This document shows, in pieces, positions 1-10,500 of a stretch of DNA of 64,000 bases. The translations under genes and the position numbers were made by a program. Each line of letters opens with the position of its first letter. The stretch's first letter is position 1. The notes under the pieces were generated by a model, which saw only the letters and a list, made by a program, of their open reading frames with translations, was not told the origin of the DNA and did no database searches. Source of the stretch: Proales similis. Its lineage: Eukaryota; Rotifera; Eurotatoria; Ploima; Proalidae. Location of the stretch: NCBI GenBank assembly GCA_019059635.1, contig JAGVRJ010000001.1, positions 3,162,001 through 3,226,000 of the forward strand. The letters are read 5' to 3'.

Positions 1-2502
1 GACCGCACCGGCCGATTGGATCGAGCTTCTGGGTGCCACGTTGTCGAAGAAGCCTTTGCTCACACTCAGGAGAGGCCAGTTGCTTTCTTGCTGGCTAATT
101 GGCACTGGAGGCATGAGAAGCTTGGCGTTCGGATCAGTGTCTGGAAGGAGATCTTCGATTCCGCTTCCGATTCGCTCGGCTTCCTCCTCTAGATTGTGCG
201 TCTTGGCGGTCAAATATGCAAGAGATCGCTGCCCACAGTTCTCAAGGATCTTCACTCGCTCTTCGACATCGCCGAGTAGAGTGGCGATCTGGAACTGTCC
301 ATTCACGTCCTTTCGCACCTCGGCGATTTTCATCATTTTTCTCAACTTTTCCAAGTTGCCAGTTATCAAGTAGAGGAACGACAGCTTGTCAAAGTTCTTT
401 GTTCGTTGGTAGCACATCTCCACAATCTGGTGATTGCCCTGCATCAGAGCTGCTTCGGCCAGCTTTTCCCAGCAGTACTTGTCGTCCAGCGCTCTAGCAG
501 ACTCCAAGGCGATGTCAATGTTTCCGCATTCGAGCGCCAGGCCGAAGCGAGTCTTCTCGTCCTTGACAAAGTGAAGCGCCACTTCGGGGTAGCCTTTCTT
601 CTGCAAATACGAAATGATGCTCTGTCCAATGAGCACAGCGTTTCGGACCATGTGCAGGACCTCGTCGTAGCGGCGATTGATCAATGCCAACTTGAACCGG
701 TACTCGGTCGAGTCGATGTTCATTATTCTGGGCCGAATCTCACGATCCAAACAGTAGACTGCGTTGCCCTTGATTTTGGTTATGTAAACTGGCAGGTCGA
801 GGGTTCGAATGATGCCGTGATCTCCGTTGGTCAACGCGTACTTTATATGGTTGCTGGTGGTGTAGATGAACACATTGTGCTCGTCCCAGGCGCCTGACTT
901 GACTCGTGTGTTCTCGCTGATCGAGCACAGTTGGTCGAGCTTTTTGTCGCAGATCACAATCTGGTGCCGAGCCAGAATGGCCACGAATGCCATGTCGTTC
1001 GACCAGACCACGTATTTGGCTTTGGGCACTCTGACCGAGGCCAAGTTTCGCTTCTGCTGCACATCGTACATGGTCACCATATCGCCCTCTTTGACCATTA
1101 GATTGCCAGTGCCGGCGAAGAATATCTCCTCGCAGTTGGGCAGCTGAATTTTCTTGGTCGTCTCGTTCTTGAGGTTTTTTATGTGGATGGTCTGGTTTTT
1201 GTCCATAATTGCGAAGCGATTGCGAGCCACCCAGACCGCACTCATGCCGGCCGATCGGCGCCCCTCAGGGGCGTCTGGATTCGACTCGTTCGCGTCCTTG
1301 GGAAGGTAGTACATGTCGTAGTAGTAGCTGTCCGGGTTGTTGTTGGGTCGAGTGGTGAGCAGGACCGCATTCTCCGCCGGATTGAACGACATGTTGAAGT
1401 AGGGAACGCGCACAGGATTGCGCAGAGTCATGAGCGCAACATCCTTCGAAGTGGTAAAGTCAAGCCGCCTGAGTGTTTTCTCTTTCACGTAGAAGAGCAG
1501 ATTATTGTAGATTGAATAGGCAGGCCGTTCTCGTTTCAGCTTGAAAATGACCATTCCATTGTCATGGCCAGCCGCGAAGAGGTTCAGGGTGGGATGAGCT
1601 GCAATGACCCAGTAGCGATCGTGCTCTCGCTTGAACTTGAATAGGCTGTCTCGTTTGGTCATATCCCACACAATGATCGACTTGTCCTCTGAGTCGCTCA
1701 CAATGATGTCTTGCTTCGGATGAAATATCACGCAAGACACGTTGTTCTGGTGTCCACGGCACGTGTCCACCTCCCACGCTTTGGTGTCGTTCATTCGCCA
1801 CAGTTTCACTTGGCGATCGTCGGCGCCGCTCACAATCAGCGGAAGTGTAGGATGGAACGAAGCCCAGTTGACTCCTCGGTCGTGGCCTTCGAGAACGTGC
1901 TTCACCACGCCGTCTGTCTGTCCGAACAGGTCCGGAGTTCCGGTCGATCGCTGCAGCTGAGTTTGGAAGCTGCCTGGACCTGGCGCCACATTTTTCTTTC
2001 TCAGGCCCGAAATGTCCCACACTCGAACAGTCTGATCGAGCGAGGCAGAGACAATCAAGTCCTCAGACGGATGAAACTGAGCGCACATCACATAGTGGTT
2101 GTGGCCAGTCAGCACGCTCACACAGTTGCGTGACTGCCAGTTCCAGATACGAATCGTCTGATCGTCCGAGGCGCTCACGATCCACGGATATTCGTGATGG
2201 AAAAACGTCGTTCGGATGTAGTCCAAATGGCCGAGCAAGGTGAACAGACACTTGCGCTGTTTGTAATTCCACACCTTGATTTTGTAGTCGTCGCCGCCGG
2301 ACACAAACAGAGGCTGTTGGTTGTGGAAGGCAATACCTCGCACAGGTCCGTCGTGCTCGTCGAATTTCTCGATCATGGTCGACATTCTGTAGTCCCAAAG
2401 TTGAACTGCACCGCTGTGCAACGAAGCAAGTACCCATGGTCGCTTTGGATGAAAGGCTAGACCCTTCACTCGCGCCGATTTTGTTTCCAGCTTAACCAGC
2501 AT
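1..2502 (-). CDS. COPA: Coatomer subunit alpha (alpha-COP), N-terminal 834 codons
   Basis: Alpha-COP is the scaffold of the COPI coat that returns cargo from Golgi to ER and binds dilysine tails through its N-terminal WD40 propeller. Read on the minus strand, the frame opens at an ATG at 2502 ([19 protein letters not shown]) and stays open to the window edge, so the C-terminal part, roughly a third of the usual ~1220 residues, lies outside. The first ~320 residues are WD repeats typical of the family (for example [19 protein letters not shown] and [16 protein letters not shown]). A second beta-propeller and the start of the alpha-solenoid ([20 protein letters not shown]) follow. No intron is seen in 2.5 kb, unlike many neighbours. 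A TTTTAG acceptor-like site ends 9 nt before the ATG. Family assignment is by recognition of the sequence and is very secure. Confidence 0.97.
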   Translation of the reverse strand, partial: MLVKLETKSARVKGLAFHPKRPWVLASLHSGAVQLWDYRMSTMIEKFDEHDGPVRGIAFHNQQPLFVSGGDDYKIKVWNYKQRKCLFTLLGHLDYIRTTFFHHEYPWIVSASDDQTIRIWNWQSRNCVSVLTGHNHYVMCAQFHPSEDLIVSASLDQTVRVWDISGLRKKNVAPGPGSFQTQLQRSTGTPDLFGQTDGVVKHVLEGHDRGVNWASFHPTLPLIVSGADDRQVKLWRMNDTKAWEVDTCRGHQNNVSCVIFHPKQDIIVSDSEDKSIIVWDMTKRDSLFKFKREHDRYWVIAAHPTLNLFAAGHDNGMVIFKLKRERPAYSIYNNLLFYVKEKTLRRLDFTTSKDVALMTLRNPVRVPYFNMSFNPAENAVLLTTRPNNNPDSYYYDMYYLPKDANESNPDAPEGRRSAGMSAVWVARNRFAIMDKNQTIHIKNLKNETTKKIQLPNCEEIFFAGTGNLMVKEGDMVTMYDVQQKRNLASVRVPKAKYVVWSNDMAFVAILARHQIVICDKKLDQLCSISENTRVKSGAWDEHNVFIYTTSNHIKYALTNGDHGIIRTLDLPVYITKIKGNAVYCLDREIRPRIMNIDSTEYRFKLALINRRYDEVLHMVRNAVLIGQSIISYLQKKGYPEVALHFVKDEKTRFGLALECGNIDIALESARALDDKYCWEKLAEAALMQGNHQIVEMCYQRTKNFDKLSFLYLITGNLEKLRKMMKIAEVRKDVNGQFQIATLLGDVEERVKILENCGQRSLAYLTAKTHNLEEEAERIGSGIEDLLPDTDPNAKLLMPPVPISQQESNWPLLSVSKGFFDNVAPRSSIQSAGAV

Positions 2503-3028
2503 GCTCACAGTCTAAAAGCTCTGCTCAGTTCTTTTCTAATTAATTCAACAACCAAAAAAAAACAGCAAAAATTTGGAAAAAAAAAAGAAATTCTCAATTC
2601 GCATGACACGTATCAAAGCCGATGGGCGAGAGTAGAGAGGCGACGAGCGTACGTTCACGATTCTCGGCAAATTCATAATTTTTGCAACACAACATCTCAC
2701 CGCCAACTTCGATTGTCATCTCTCAAAATAAAATTGACCAATTTTTGAATTGGCAACTTGACAAGCAAGTTACGTATGGCCGGTTTGAGTAAAGCTGCAA
2801 GATATTCGATATCTCGCCGGACCATGCGAACAAGAGCTGAACCAAATAAGTTAGTTTACTTAATCGGTGCACGAGAGAGAGAGAAAGAGACTAAAGAGCC
2901 GAATTTAAATTCAATTTTTTATTCATTTCATCTGGTTTGGTGACTGCTTTTAGTAGAGAAATAAATGGGTAATTTGAAATCAAGTTAGAAAGATGTCTCT
3001 CTGCTTTTACTGAAGGTTCTGTGTTGAC
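2503..3028. other. Intergenic, COPA promoter side / neuropeptide 3' flank
   Basis: No supported coding sequence. The part next to COPA is A-rich (runs of A at 2553-2585) and should hold the COPA promoter and 5' UTR. The part next to 3028 is the 3' flank of the neuropeptide gene and includes a short GA run near 2873-2890. Confidence 0.5.
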
Positions 3029-3704
3029 TTATTTGCCGTGGACAAAGCGTTTACCATGAACGAAACGCTTGCCATGAACGAATCGTTTGCCGTGAACGAA
3101 TCGTTTGCCGTGAACAAAGCGCTTGCCGTGGACAAAGCGCTTTCCGTGCACAAAGCGTTTACCATGAACGAATCGCTTTCCGTGAACGAATCTGGCCTCA
3201 ATGCTTCAGAGAAAGACATTTCGAATCAGTGGTCAAGTGAGTTGAGGGGGGAAAACGAAATTTGACATACTCATCTTCATCGTCGTCAGAGTCCTCGGGA
3301 TCCTCGCTCTCGTCTAGGTCGAAGAAGACTGGCTCAAGGACTTCTCTTCCATGAACGAATCGGGCCTCGACACTTTGGATTAAAGTGCATTGAATTGGTC
3401 GATGGGAATTGACTTTAGAGATGAGTCTCTACTCACGGAGCGTACTCATTCTCATCCTCCACGTCGCGTCCATGAACAAATCGAGTCTCTGGCTGTCTCA
3501 TGTTCAGCAAGTCGGCGAGAATTTGGCCGCCGCTTGCCGGGTTAACGGTGTTGGCATTCTCTTCAGTCTTGCTCACAGAAGCTTGTTCAGCCTTGACGTT
3601 CTAATGCATGCGAGCTTGTTCTGGAAAATAGAGAACGCATCAAGACCTACCTGAGCAAGGCTGACAATCAAAACAATGCCCATGGTTATCAAGGCGGCTT
3701 TCAT
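3029..3704 (-). CDS. Neuropeptide precursor with 11 RFVHG[K/R] copies (predicted FVH-amide)
   Basis: Four exons on the minus strand join in frame: 3704-3651, 3600-3437, 3372-3271 and 3203-3029, giving 164 residues. Introns are 50, 64 and 67 nt, GT-AG, with phases 0, 2 and 2. Residues 1-18 (MKAALITMGIVLIVSLAQ) look like a signal peptide. A spacer follows, then ETRFVHGR, then VEARFVHGR, each followed by an acidic linker. The last exon begins IEARFVHGKR and continues as tandem FVHGKR units to a final RFVHGK-stop, nine copies there and eleven in all. G followed by K/R is the standard signal for dibasic (or monobasic) cleavage and C-terminal amidation, so the predicted product is the tripeptide FVH-NH2, or RFVH-NH2 if the leading Arg is retained. 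I do not recognise this peptide among families I know. The precursor architecture is clear; the mature form is inferred. Confidence 0.88.
3031..3199 (-). repeat. 18-bp coding tandem repeat (FVHGKR unit)
   Basis: About nine copies of an 18-nt unit encode the terminal part of the peptide precursor. The copies vary at third positions while the encoded hexapeptide stays the same. It is not a CRISPR array: there are no spacers and the repeat is in frame with a spliced secretory precursor. Confidence 0.9.
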
Positions 3705-4377
3705 TTCTTTCTTCTTATCGACTCACTATTCGACAAATTGGTGAAATTTTGCGACAAAGCTCTTCTATTTATAAATTGGAGGCATTAATCCACACTCGCA
3801 TTTCGTCATGATTTTGTTTTCAGAATTGAGTAGGATGAGTAGGCAAATGTCAACATTTGAACGGGCAAATTGCTTGATGAGCTGGAGGAGGAAGCGAAAA
3901 TGCAAAGTAGAGAAGATTAAGGTGAAAGCGAAATGCATCTACAAGCGTCACAATTTAAGCCAACAAACGCACAAATTCGAATGTTAGAGCGCAAACGAGT
4001 CACGTAACGGGCGAATTTAGATTTTCCAATTACCAGCAAAACATGCCACCAAATTCCTTCTCTCAACTTGAATCTGCCCTCATCGCTTTAGACGGCAAAC
4101 ATTTCGTTCGTCTCTACCCTTGTCAGACGCAATAAATGAAGATTATTTCTTCATTCCTCCCTTTAATCTGCTCTCATGCACGCCACTAAAAGAATAAAGC
4201 TTAAGGCGTCAGAGAGACCTTTTTGCCTAATCACGATAGATAGAAGCTCGATGGCGTGAGAGGGTTCGCTTCGAAATAAAGTCTAATCGTTTGGACGATG
4301 CTGCAGACTCAGACAAGACGCACTTGCTTTATTACTTCAATTAATTACATTTTCGAGTCACGATCGACATTCAGGCA
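3705..4377. other. Intergenic, neuropeptide promoter and BCAS2 3' flank
   Basis: No gene seen. The sequence just above 3704 should hold the promoter of the peptide gene: TTTATAAATTG at about 3767-3778 (plus-strand reading) lies about 65 nt upstream of the ATG and would serve as a TATA-like element on the minus strand. The rest is AT-rich unique sequence. Confidence 0.4.
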
Positions 4378-5407
4378 CTAATCTGCTGTGCTCGTTTGCT
4401 CAGCCTGTTGAGCTTTATTCTCGTCAGTGTCGTTCATATTGTTCCCTGCAGAATTTAGTTGTTCGGCCTCTTCCAGCCCCTTGTTAAACAGCTCCGGATG
4501 TTCTCGTTCGAACTGAGCGATGGCGCATTCAATCTCATAGTTTTTGCTCACGAGACCGATCCAGCTTTTAAATGGCAGAAAAAAAAAATTGTCAAGTTGA
4601 AAATCTCCGAAAAAAATATCGAAAATAAAAAATCAAAAGAATTGCAAGGCCAAATAAAAAGGCCCAAGATGGATGGCAAGATGGAAGCAGGCACCTTTGC
4701 TGAAGAAGTTCGATCTGACTTCCGGCCGATAGCTGTTCTCGTTTGCGGGTTAGATTCACTTGCTGGACTCGGTCTTTGAGCTCGTCGAGTTGCTTTTCCG
4801 ATCTCTCCAACATTGAGCTCAAAGTTTGAATGTATATGCGCCAAGCGTTCGCGCCGTGCTCAGACATGATCTCCAAATTGACGATTCTGAATTTCACTTG
4901 GTCGTGATTGCAGATTGTTTCAAAGAGTTTAGCTCGACTGCTCTACTTGCCTTGAAACTTGATGCTCCAACTGAGCATACGAGTTCTGTACACATTTGAA
5001 CCATTCATTTACATCTGTTTGCTTGGCGGCCGAGGGCGGAGGCAACTCGTATCTTTTCCAGCTGAGCACTTCCATGGGCTGTCTTTGCTCGATGCGCTTG
5101 AACTCGTTTCGAAGCAGCTCTGTCTGTTGTTGTTCAAGTTTTTCTCTGACTGCCTCTGCTGTTGATGGTCTTGAGCTTACCTCGAATGCGTCGTATTTCG
5201 CCGGTCCCAGATAGTCAATGTAGTTTTTGTGCGGCTTGTATCTTCGACACTCTTCCTCGATCAGGCCCGCTATCTTTTAATCGAAGCAATAAATTAAAGA
5301 GCAAGAGCACAAGTCGATTTGAGGCAGCATACCGACTGTCTAACTCCTGGCTCGTCGTAGCCAGCGTCGATGTAGGGCAGCGCGTCCACAAGCTCTTCGT
5401 TGGCCAT
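4378..5407 (-). CDS. BCAS2: Pre-mRNA-splicing factor SPF27 (BCAS2)
   Basis: BCAS2/SPF27 is a small core subunit of the PRP19/NTC complex that activates the spliceosome. The first exon starts at 5407 with MANEELVDALPYIDAGYDEP, which matches the conserved VDALPYxDxGYxxPGVR start of the family. The next exon carries the conserved EEECRRYKPHKNYIDYLG, and later exons form a Gln/Glu-rich coiled coil ending in a polar tail (EEAEQLNSAGNNMNDT and onward) with a stop at 4378. Introns are short, around 50-150 nt. The gene lies only 80 bp downstream of GatB on the same strand, with an AATAAA and then a TTTAG acceptor-like site 11 nt before its ATG, so the two could share a primary transcript. The exact internal splice sites of the coiled-coil exons were not all resolved. 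Confidence 0.93.
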
Positions 5408-5487
5408 TTTTACTTTATCTAAACGCAAATTTTTCACAAAGTTTATTCCAAATCGCAACCAAGTGTGAACAAGTGAAGAGTGTCAAC
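5408..5487 (-). promoter_or_regulatory. 80-bp GatB-BCAS2 intercistronic gap with polyA and acceptor signals
   Basis: Read on the minus strand, GatB stops at 5488. An AATAAA follows (complement around 5440-5446), then GCGTTTAG, then ATAAAGTAAAAATGG, which is the BCAS2 start. A polyadenylation signal directly followed by a 3' splice site before the next ATG is the arrangement found between genes of trans-spliced operons. A cis 5'-UTR intron starting inside GatB is unlikely but not excluded. Confidence 0.45.
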
Positions 5488-7242
5488 TCAATCGAGCAAG
5501 TTCTTCAGCTCTTGCTGAACGAGCTGGTCGACCAGTTCGGGCTCGGCGCGATCTTCGAATTTCTTATGCAGGCGACCGACAAAAAAGTCGAATATCTTGT
5601 GTCGCTTGTTCACTTTGCTTTTGTATTCTTGCAGAGCTTTTGAGTTCTCCTCGAACAAGTCAAACAGGGCGGCTCGAATCTGTTCGACGTCGTTCACAAT
5701 AAACAGATTCTCGTCGCTCGCAATCTCGTGCGCTAGCTTTTCAAAATTACTCAACTCGAACAATTTGGCGAAAAGCAGCTTGCGCACTCGAGTGCTCACG
5801 CGATTCTGTTCAAACAGTTGCACAAAAGATTTTATCTTTTCGCACTTGAGCTTCGAGTCAAATTTGCTCATGTCCGCATTGACCTTGAGCTGATGCAAAT
5901 ACTCGAACAAGAGGGTGCGAACGTAAGGCTGCACCTGCTCCTGGGTGAGCGAATGGCGCGACTCGCCCAACATCTCAATCATCAACGAGTCCAAGTCGTT
6001 TGCGATGAACGTAAATGCTTTCTCGTCGTTCAACATGTACTCTTGCTTCATACGCTCTCGTCTTTGCTGAGGCAACACTTGTTTCTCTAGCTCTTGTTTT
6101 ACTTTGTCAAGGTCGACAAAGTCCAGTGAATTTTCGCTTCGCAGTTTCGCAAACGTTTGAACCAAATGCGAGTCGAATATCAGCTCTGGATTGTTCTTGC
6201 AAACAGTGCTCGTTGGCTCGGAGTCTGGCGCCAAGCTCTTGGCCGGAAATATGAAAAGAGGAGGCAGATTCGGCTCGGGCATGAATCGGTAGTCGTATTG
6301 ATCCTCTTTACTTCTAATTGACTGGCTCTTGCCTGTGTTGCTGTCGTACGAGCGAGTTTCCATTCTCACTTTTTCGCCCTTTGATATTAGACTCTTCTGA
6401 CGCTTGATTTCCAACTCGGTGGCCTTGAGTAATGAGTTGAAATTGTTCAAGTTTTTCAGCTCGACTCGAGTGCCTGGCAAGAGCTGCTGTGTGCGCTCGT
6501 CCAGCTCGTGCACTGAAACGTTAACGTCCACACGAAAGCCGCCCACAGCCATCGCTGCGTCAGACGAGCCGATGGAACGCAGCAAGAGCGCCAGCTCTCG
6601 AGCGAACGAATACGACTCCAGAGCGCTCTCAAAATCGGGCTCAGTGACGATTTCCATCAGACCGATACCTGCTCGATTCAAATCGATCAGTGTTGTGTCC
6701 TTGTTCAAACGATTGCCGCCGGTGATCATCTCTTCGTCCACATTTAGTGTTCGGGCGCTGTCATGCTCGAGTTGAATACGGCGTATTCTACATGACCTGT
6801 AGCTGAGCCTGTTCGTTTGAGCACTTATAACTGGATAGGTGAGTCGGCCGTTGACTGCAATCGGCCTCTTTTGCTGAGTGATTTGATAGCCGGCGGGCAG
6901 ATCGGCGTAAAAGTAGTGCTTGCGTTCGAATATGGAGAAAGCATTTATTTGACAGTTGAGCGCGAGAGCTGTGAGCACGGCTTGCTCCACGCAGCGTCGA
7001 TTCAGAGTCGGCATCGAACCGGGTAGGGCTGCGTCGAAATAGGACACGTTCGAGTTAGCCAGCGTGTTCCTCAGATCATAACAGTTGGCGTCGCTGAATA
7101 TCTTCGTCTTGGACAATATCCGCGCATGAATCTCCAAACCGACTCGGGCCCTGAGGCTTTGGTTCGCTTCTATTTCAGCCGCGCTGGTTTTCAGACCACG
7201 ACAGACCAACAGTCCGTTGAGACGGACAATACTGAAACGCAT
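5488..7242 (-). CDS. GATB: Glutamyl-tRNA(Gln) amidotransferase subunit B, mitochondrial
   Basis: GatB is the kinase/transamidase subunit of GatCAB, which converts Glu-tRNA(Gln) to Gln-tRNA(Gln) in mitochondria. The single 584-codon frame begins MRFSIVRLNGLLVCRGLKTS, which is basic and lacks acidic residues, as in a mitochondrial presequence. The GatB signature follows: VGLEIHARILSKTKIFSDA, the LPGSMPTLNRRCVEQA region, YFYADLPAGYQITQQKRPI, QLEHDSAR, LIDLNRAGIGLMEIVTEPD and YDYRFMPEPNLPPL. The C-terminal half is the helical/YqeY-like tail domain. Length fits animal PET112 (~550-560 residues). There is no intron. The start was chosen because it gives the presequence, and the next upstream in-frame region is the 333-bp intergenic gap. 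Confidence 0.97.
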   Translation of the reverse strand: MRFSIVRLNGLLVCRGLKTSAAEIEANQSLRARVGLEIHARILSKTKIFSDANCYDLRNTLANSNVSYFDAALPGSMPTLNRRCVEQAVLTALALNCQINAFSIFERKHYFYADLPAGYQITQQKRPIAVNGRLTYPVISAQTNRLSYRSCRIRRIQLEHDSARTLNVDEEMITGGNRLNKDTTLIDLNRAGIGLMEIVTEPDFESALESYSFARELALLLRSIGSSDAAMAVGGFRVDVNVSVHELDERTQQLLPGTRVELKNLNNFNSLLKATELEIKRQKSLISKGEKVRMETRSYDSNTGKSQSIRSKEDQYDYRFMPEPNLPPLFIFPAKSLAPDSEPTSTVCKNNPELIFDSHLVQTFAKLRSENSLDFVDLDKVKQELEKQVLPQQRRERMKQEYMLNDEKAFTFIANDLDSLMIEMLGESRHSLTQEQVQPYVRTLLFEYLHQLKVNADMSKFDSKLKCEKIKSFVQLFEQNRVSTRVRKLLFAKLFELSNFEKLAHEIASDENLFIVNDVEQIRAALFDLFEENSKALQEYKSKVNKRHKIFDFFVGRLHKKFEDRAEPELVDQLVQQELKNLLD

Positions 7243-7575
7243 CGCTTTGAAGCAATTGTCTCAAAAGTGAATTGAGTGGTTTTGTTGGTGAGTTCTAGGC
7301 AGTCAGACCTAAATAGACTGAAATCTGGATCGAGTGCGGTCAGCAAATGAGCTTTAAATAGAATTTTATTTCTCTGCTAAATCGATCGAATAACAAGTCA
7401 AATGGATAAAATCCGCTGTGGTGTGCGCGTGAAGAAATTTAAATCAAAAGTGTCATAATATAATAGTTGCAACAAAGAGTTCAAGTCAAAACTAAGATTT
7501 CACTATGTGCTCCGTTTGCCGTTGGCGTTTTGCTTGAATTAAGTTTTGATTGGCTAAGCTTGAGCTCCTCAGGTT
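7243..7575. other. Intergenic, GatB promoter side / aconitase 3' flank
   Basis: About 330 bp between the aconitase stop and the GatB start. A CTTCAAAG acceptor-like sequence ends 2 nt before the GatB ATG on the minus strand. No gene is supported. Confidence 0.45.
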
Positions 7576-10500
7576 CTAAAGAAATTTTCTTATCATGTAG
7601 TTCAAGATGCCGCCGTTCTGGTAGTAGCTCAGCTCCACATTCGTGTCCAGTCGGGCGATCACTTTGAACTTGAGGCCAGTGTTTGTCTACAACAGCAGCA
7701 CTATTAGACCGCAATTAAGTAAATTAGAATTAGCAATTTCTACCTCGACATCGACTTGCTGCTTCACGCTGAGGCTATCATCCAAGTGAATGGTGAACTT
7801 CTCACGGCCAGTCAAGCCAAGGCTTTCGGCACTTTGTCCCTCGATGAACTGGAACGGGATTATGCCCATGCCGATCAAATTGCTTCGATGAATTCGCTCG
7901 TAGCTCTCGGCGATGATTGCTTTCACACCCTAGATCAAGGAAAACTGACTTTTGCGGGCCTAGGATGAGATTGAGGGCAAATAAGCTTACCAGCATCCAT
8001 GGTCCTTTGGCAGCCCAGTCTCTCGACGAGCCAGAGCCGTATTCTTTGCCGGCGATGAGAATGATCGGAATCTGCTGCTGTTTGTATCGCTCGGCAGCAT
8101 CGAATATGTCCATCACTTCGTTTGTTGGCATGTAAATGGTCTTGGGGCCAACTTGAGAGCCCATAAGTTTGTTGACGAGGCGAATATTTGCGAAGGTGCC
8201 TCTGGACATGACCGAGTCGTTTCCACGTCTCGAGCCGTACGAGTTGAAGTCTCGAGGAGCGAGGCCGCGCTCTGCAAGATACTTGGCGGCCGGACTGTTG
8301 CGAGCGATGCTACCGGCCGGTGATATATGATCGGTTGTAATTGAATCGCCCAAATAGAGGAGCAGATTGGCGTCGCGAATCGGCTGAATGGGCTGGATGT
8401 CAATTGACTGAAAGGGAACGGTTTAAGTCGGCAAAAAAGTAAGTAATTGTCATCAGCCGGCAATTTACCATGTTTTCGAAGAAGGGCGGCCTCTTGATGT
8501 ATGTGGAGCTGGCATCCCACGGGAATAGGTCACTTTGAGGAACTTGGAGGGCATTCCACTGGTCGTTGCCTTCAGTGATCTTGTCATAGACCTTGCTGAA
8601 CATCTCCGGGATCACATAGGCAGTCTCCATCTCCTGAAGTTCGGACCGAGTTGGCCAAATGTCGGAGAGAAATACGTCACGGCCCAGCGCCTCGCTGTAG
8701 CCCAACGGCTCTTTTTCAAAGTCAATGTCAATTCGGCCTGCGATCGCATACGCAATAACGAGAGGTGGCGAGGCCAAGAAATTGGCCCGAGTTGACGGAT
8801 GAATTCGGCCCTCAAAGTTGCGATTGCCGCTGAGCACTCCGACGGCAACCAATTCATTCTAAAGTTTCGTCGAATCTCATTAAATTTCGGAAAGGAGCGA
8901 GCTCGAGTCAGAGCACTCACTTGCTCAATGGCTTCGACAACGCTGTCAGGCAATGGTCCGCTGTTTCCGATGCAAGTCATGCAACCGTAGCCAACAATGC
9001 TGAAGCCGAGCTGCTCGAGGCAGGGCAGCATTCCGCTCTTGGTGAGGTACTCGGTGACTACACCGCTGCCAGGCGAAAGACTAGTCTTGACAAACGGCTT
9101 CACTCGCAGACCGCAGTCGATCGCTTTCTTGGCTATGAGGCCTGCAGCCAGCATGACCGATGGATTGCTGGTGTTGGTGCAAGAAGTGATGGCCGCAATC
9201 ACGACCGAGCCGTGTCCAATCGAGTACTTTTCGCCCTCGTATTCAAAAGTGACCTTTTTGTCGACCAGGTCGGGCTTGAGTCCGAAACCGTTGAATCCGA
9301 CTTTGTTGGTCAGCGAGGCTCTGAACTCGTTCTGAAGTTCGCTCACAACTATCTTGTCCTGCGGCCTCTTCGGACCGCTCACACAAGGCATGACAGTGGT
9401 GAGGTCAAGTTCGACTACTTGACTGTAAACAGGCTCGTCGCTCTCGTCAAGGTAGTTTCTGTAGAGTTTCACCGTCTTCAGGTACTCTTCGATGTAGCGA
9501 ATGTTAAAGGCAGAGCGTCCGGTCTGGTTTAAATATTGAATGGCCTTTTCGTCGGCAGAAAAGTAGCCAATCGTTGCGCCGTACTCGGGACACATGTTGG
9601 CGATTGTTGCACGGTCGGCGATCGACAGCTGTGCCACTCCCGGTCCATAGAACTCGACAAATTTGCCCACAACGCCCACTTGACGCAGATGCTTGGTGAT
9701 TGTGAGCACAACGTCGGTCGACGTGCACATCTCGTTCAGCTTGCCGAAGATTCGATAGCCAACAACTTTGGGAAGGACCATGCTAATCGCCTGACCAAGC
9801 ATGACCGCCTCAGCTACAAGTCACGCGTGTGAATTAGTCTAGTTCAAACGCCTTCGAATGGGACCTGGCCTCACCTTCGATGCCACCGACGCCCCATCCA
9901 ACGATGCCGAGACCGTTGATCATTGTGGTGTGTGAATCAGTGCCCACCAAACTGTCAGGATAGAGAAGGTTTTGCTTGTTGAAGACGACTCGCGCCAGGC
10001 ACTCCAGATTGACTTGATGGACGATTCCACTGCCAGGAGGCACAATCAGCATATTCTTGAACGCTTTGGCGCCCCACTGTGTTTGTTGAGTGGTGAATGC
10101 GGCCGAGTTTTGACCAGAAAACACGATGCTCACCTTGAGGAACTGAAATCGTTCATGATTTCGTTGAAACTCAAGCTCCTGATTGCGCTTTAGAGCCTCG
10201 GCGCTGAAATTCAAAAGAAGAGAAAAAGAAAGAGATTAGCAACTCCTGTGATCGATTAGTGGTGTTGTTGGTTTAAAGGTGACTTCAAAGAGCGAAATGA
10301 GGGCACATTAATATCAAGCATGCTCTAACGTGGCGAAGCATCGTTCGCAACACAAAGCCAAGTACCATTCAGTTTCTACTTGATGAAAAGGACATTCGAT
10401 GTGCGCGGTTTCAACCACAATCTGGTGATTATACTCGTTGCCGTTTACATAATTATTCATGTTATTGAGTAAGTAAACTTTTTGATTGCGGAAATTTTGG

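Noticed and set aside
3031-3199. CRISPR-like regular short repeats
   Set aside because: The repeats are contiguous without spacers, in frame in a spliced animal gene.
3038-3265. Plus-strand open frame of repeats rich in Asn/Ala/Val over the peptide repeat
   Set aside because: It is the antisense shadow of the FVHGKR repeat; the minus strand has signal peptide, splice sites and processing signals, while the plus frame has none.
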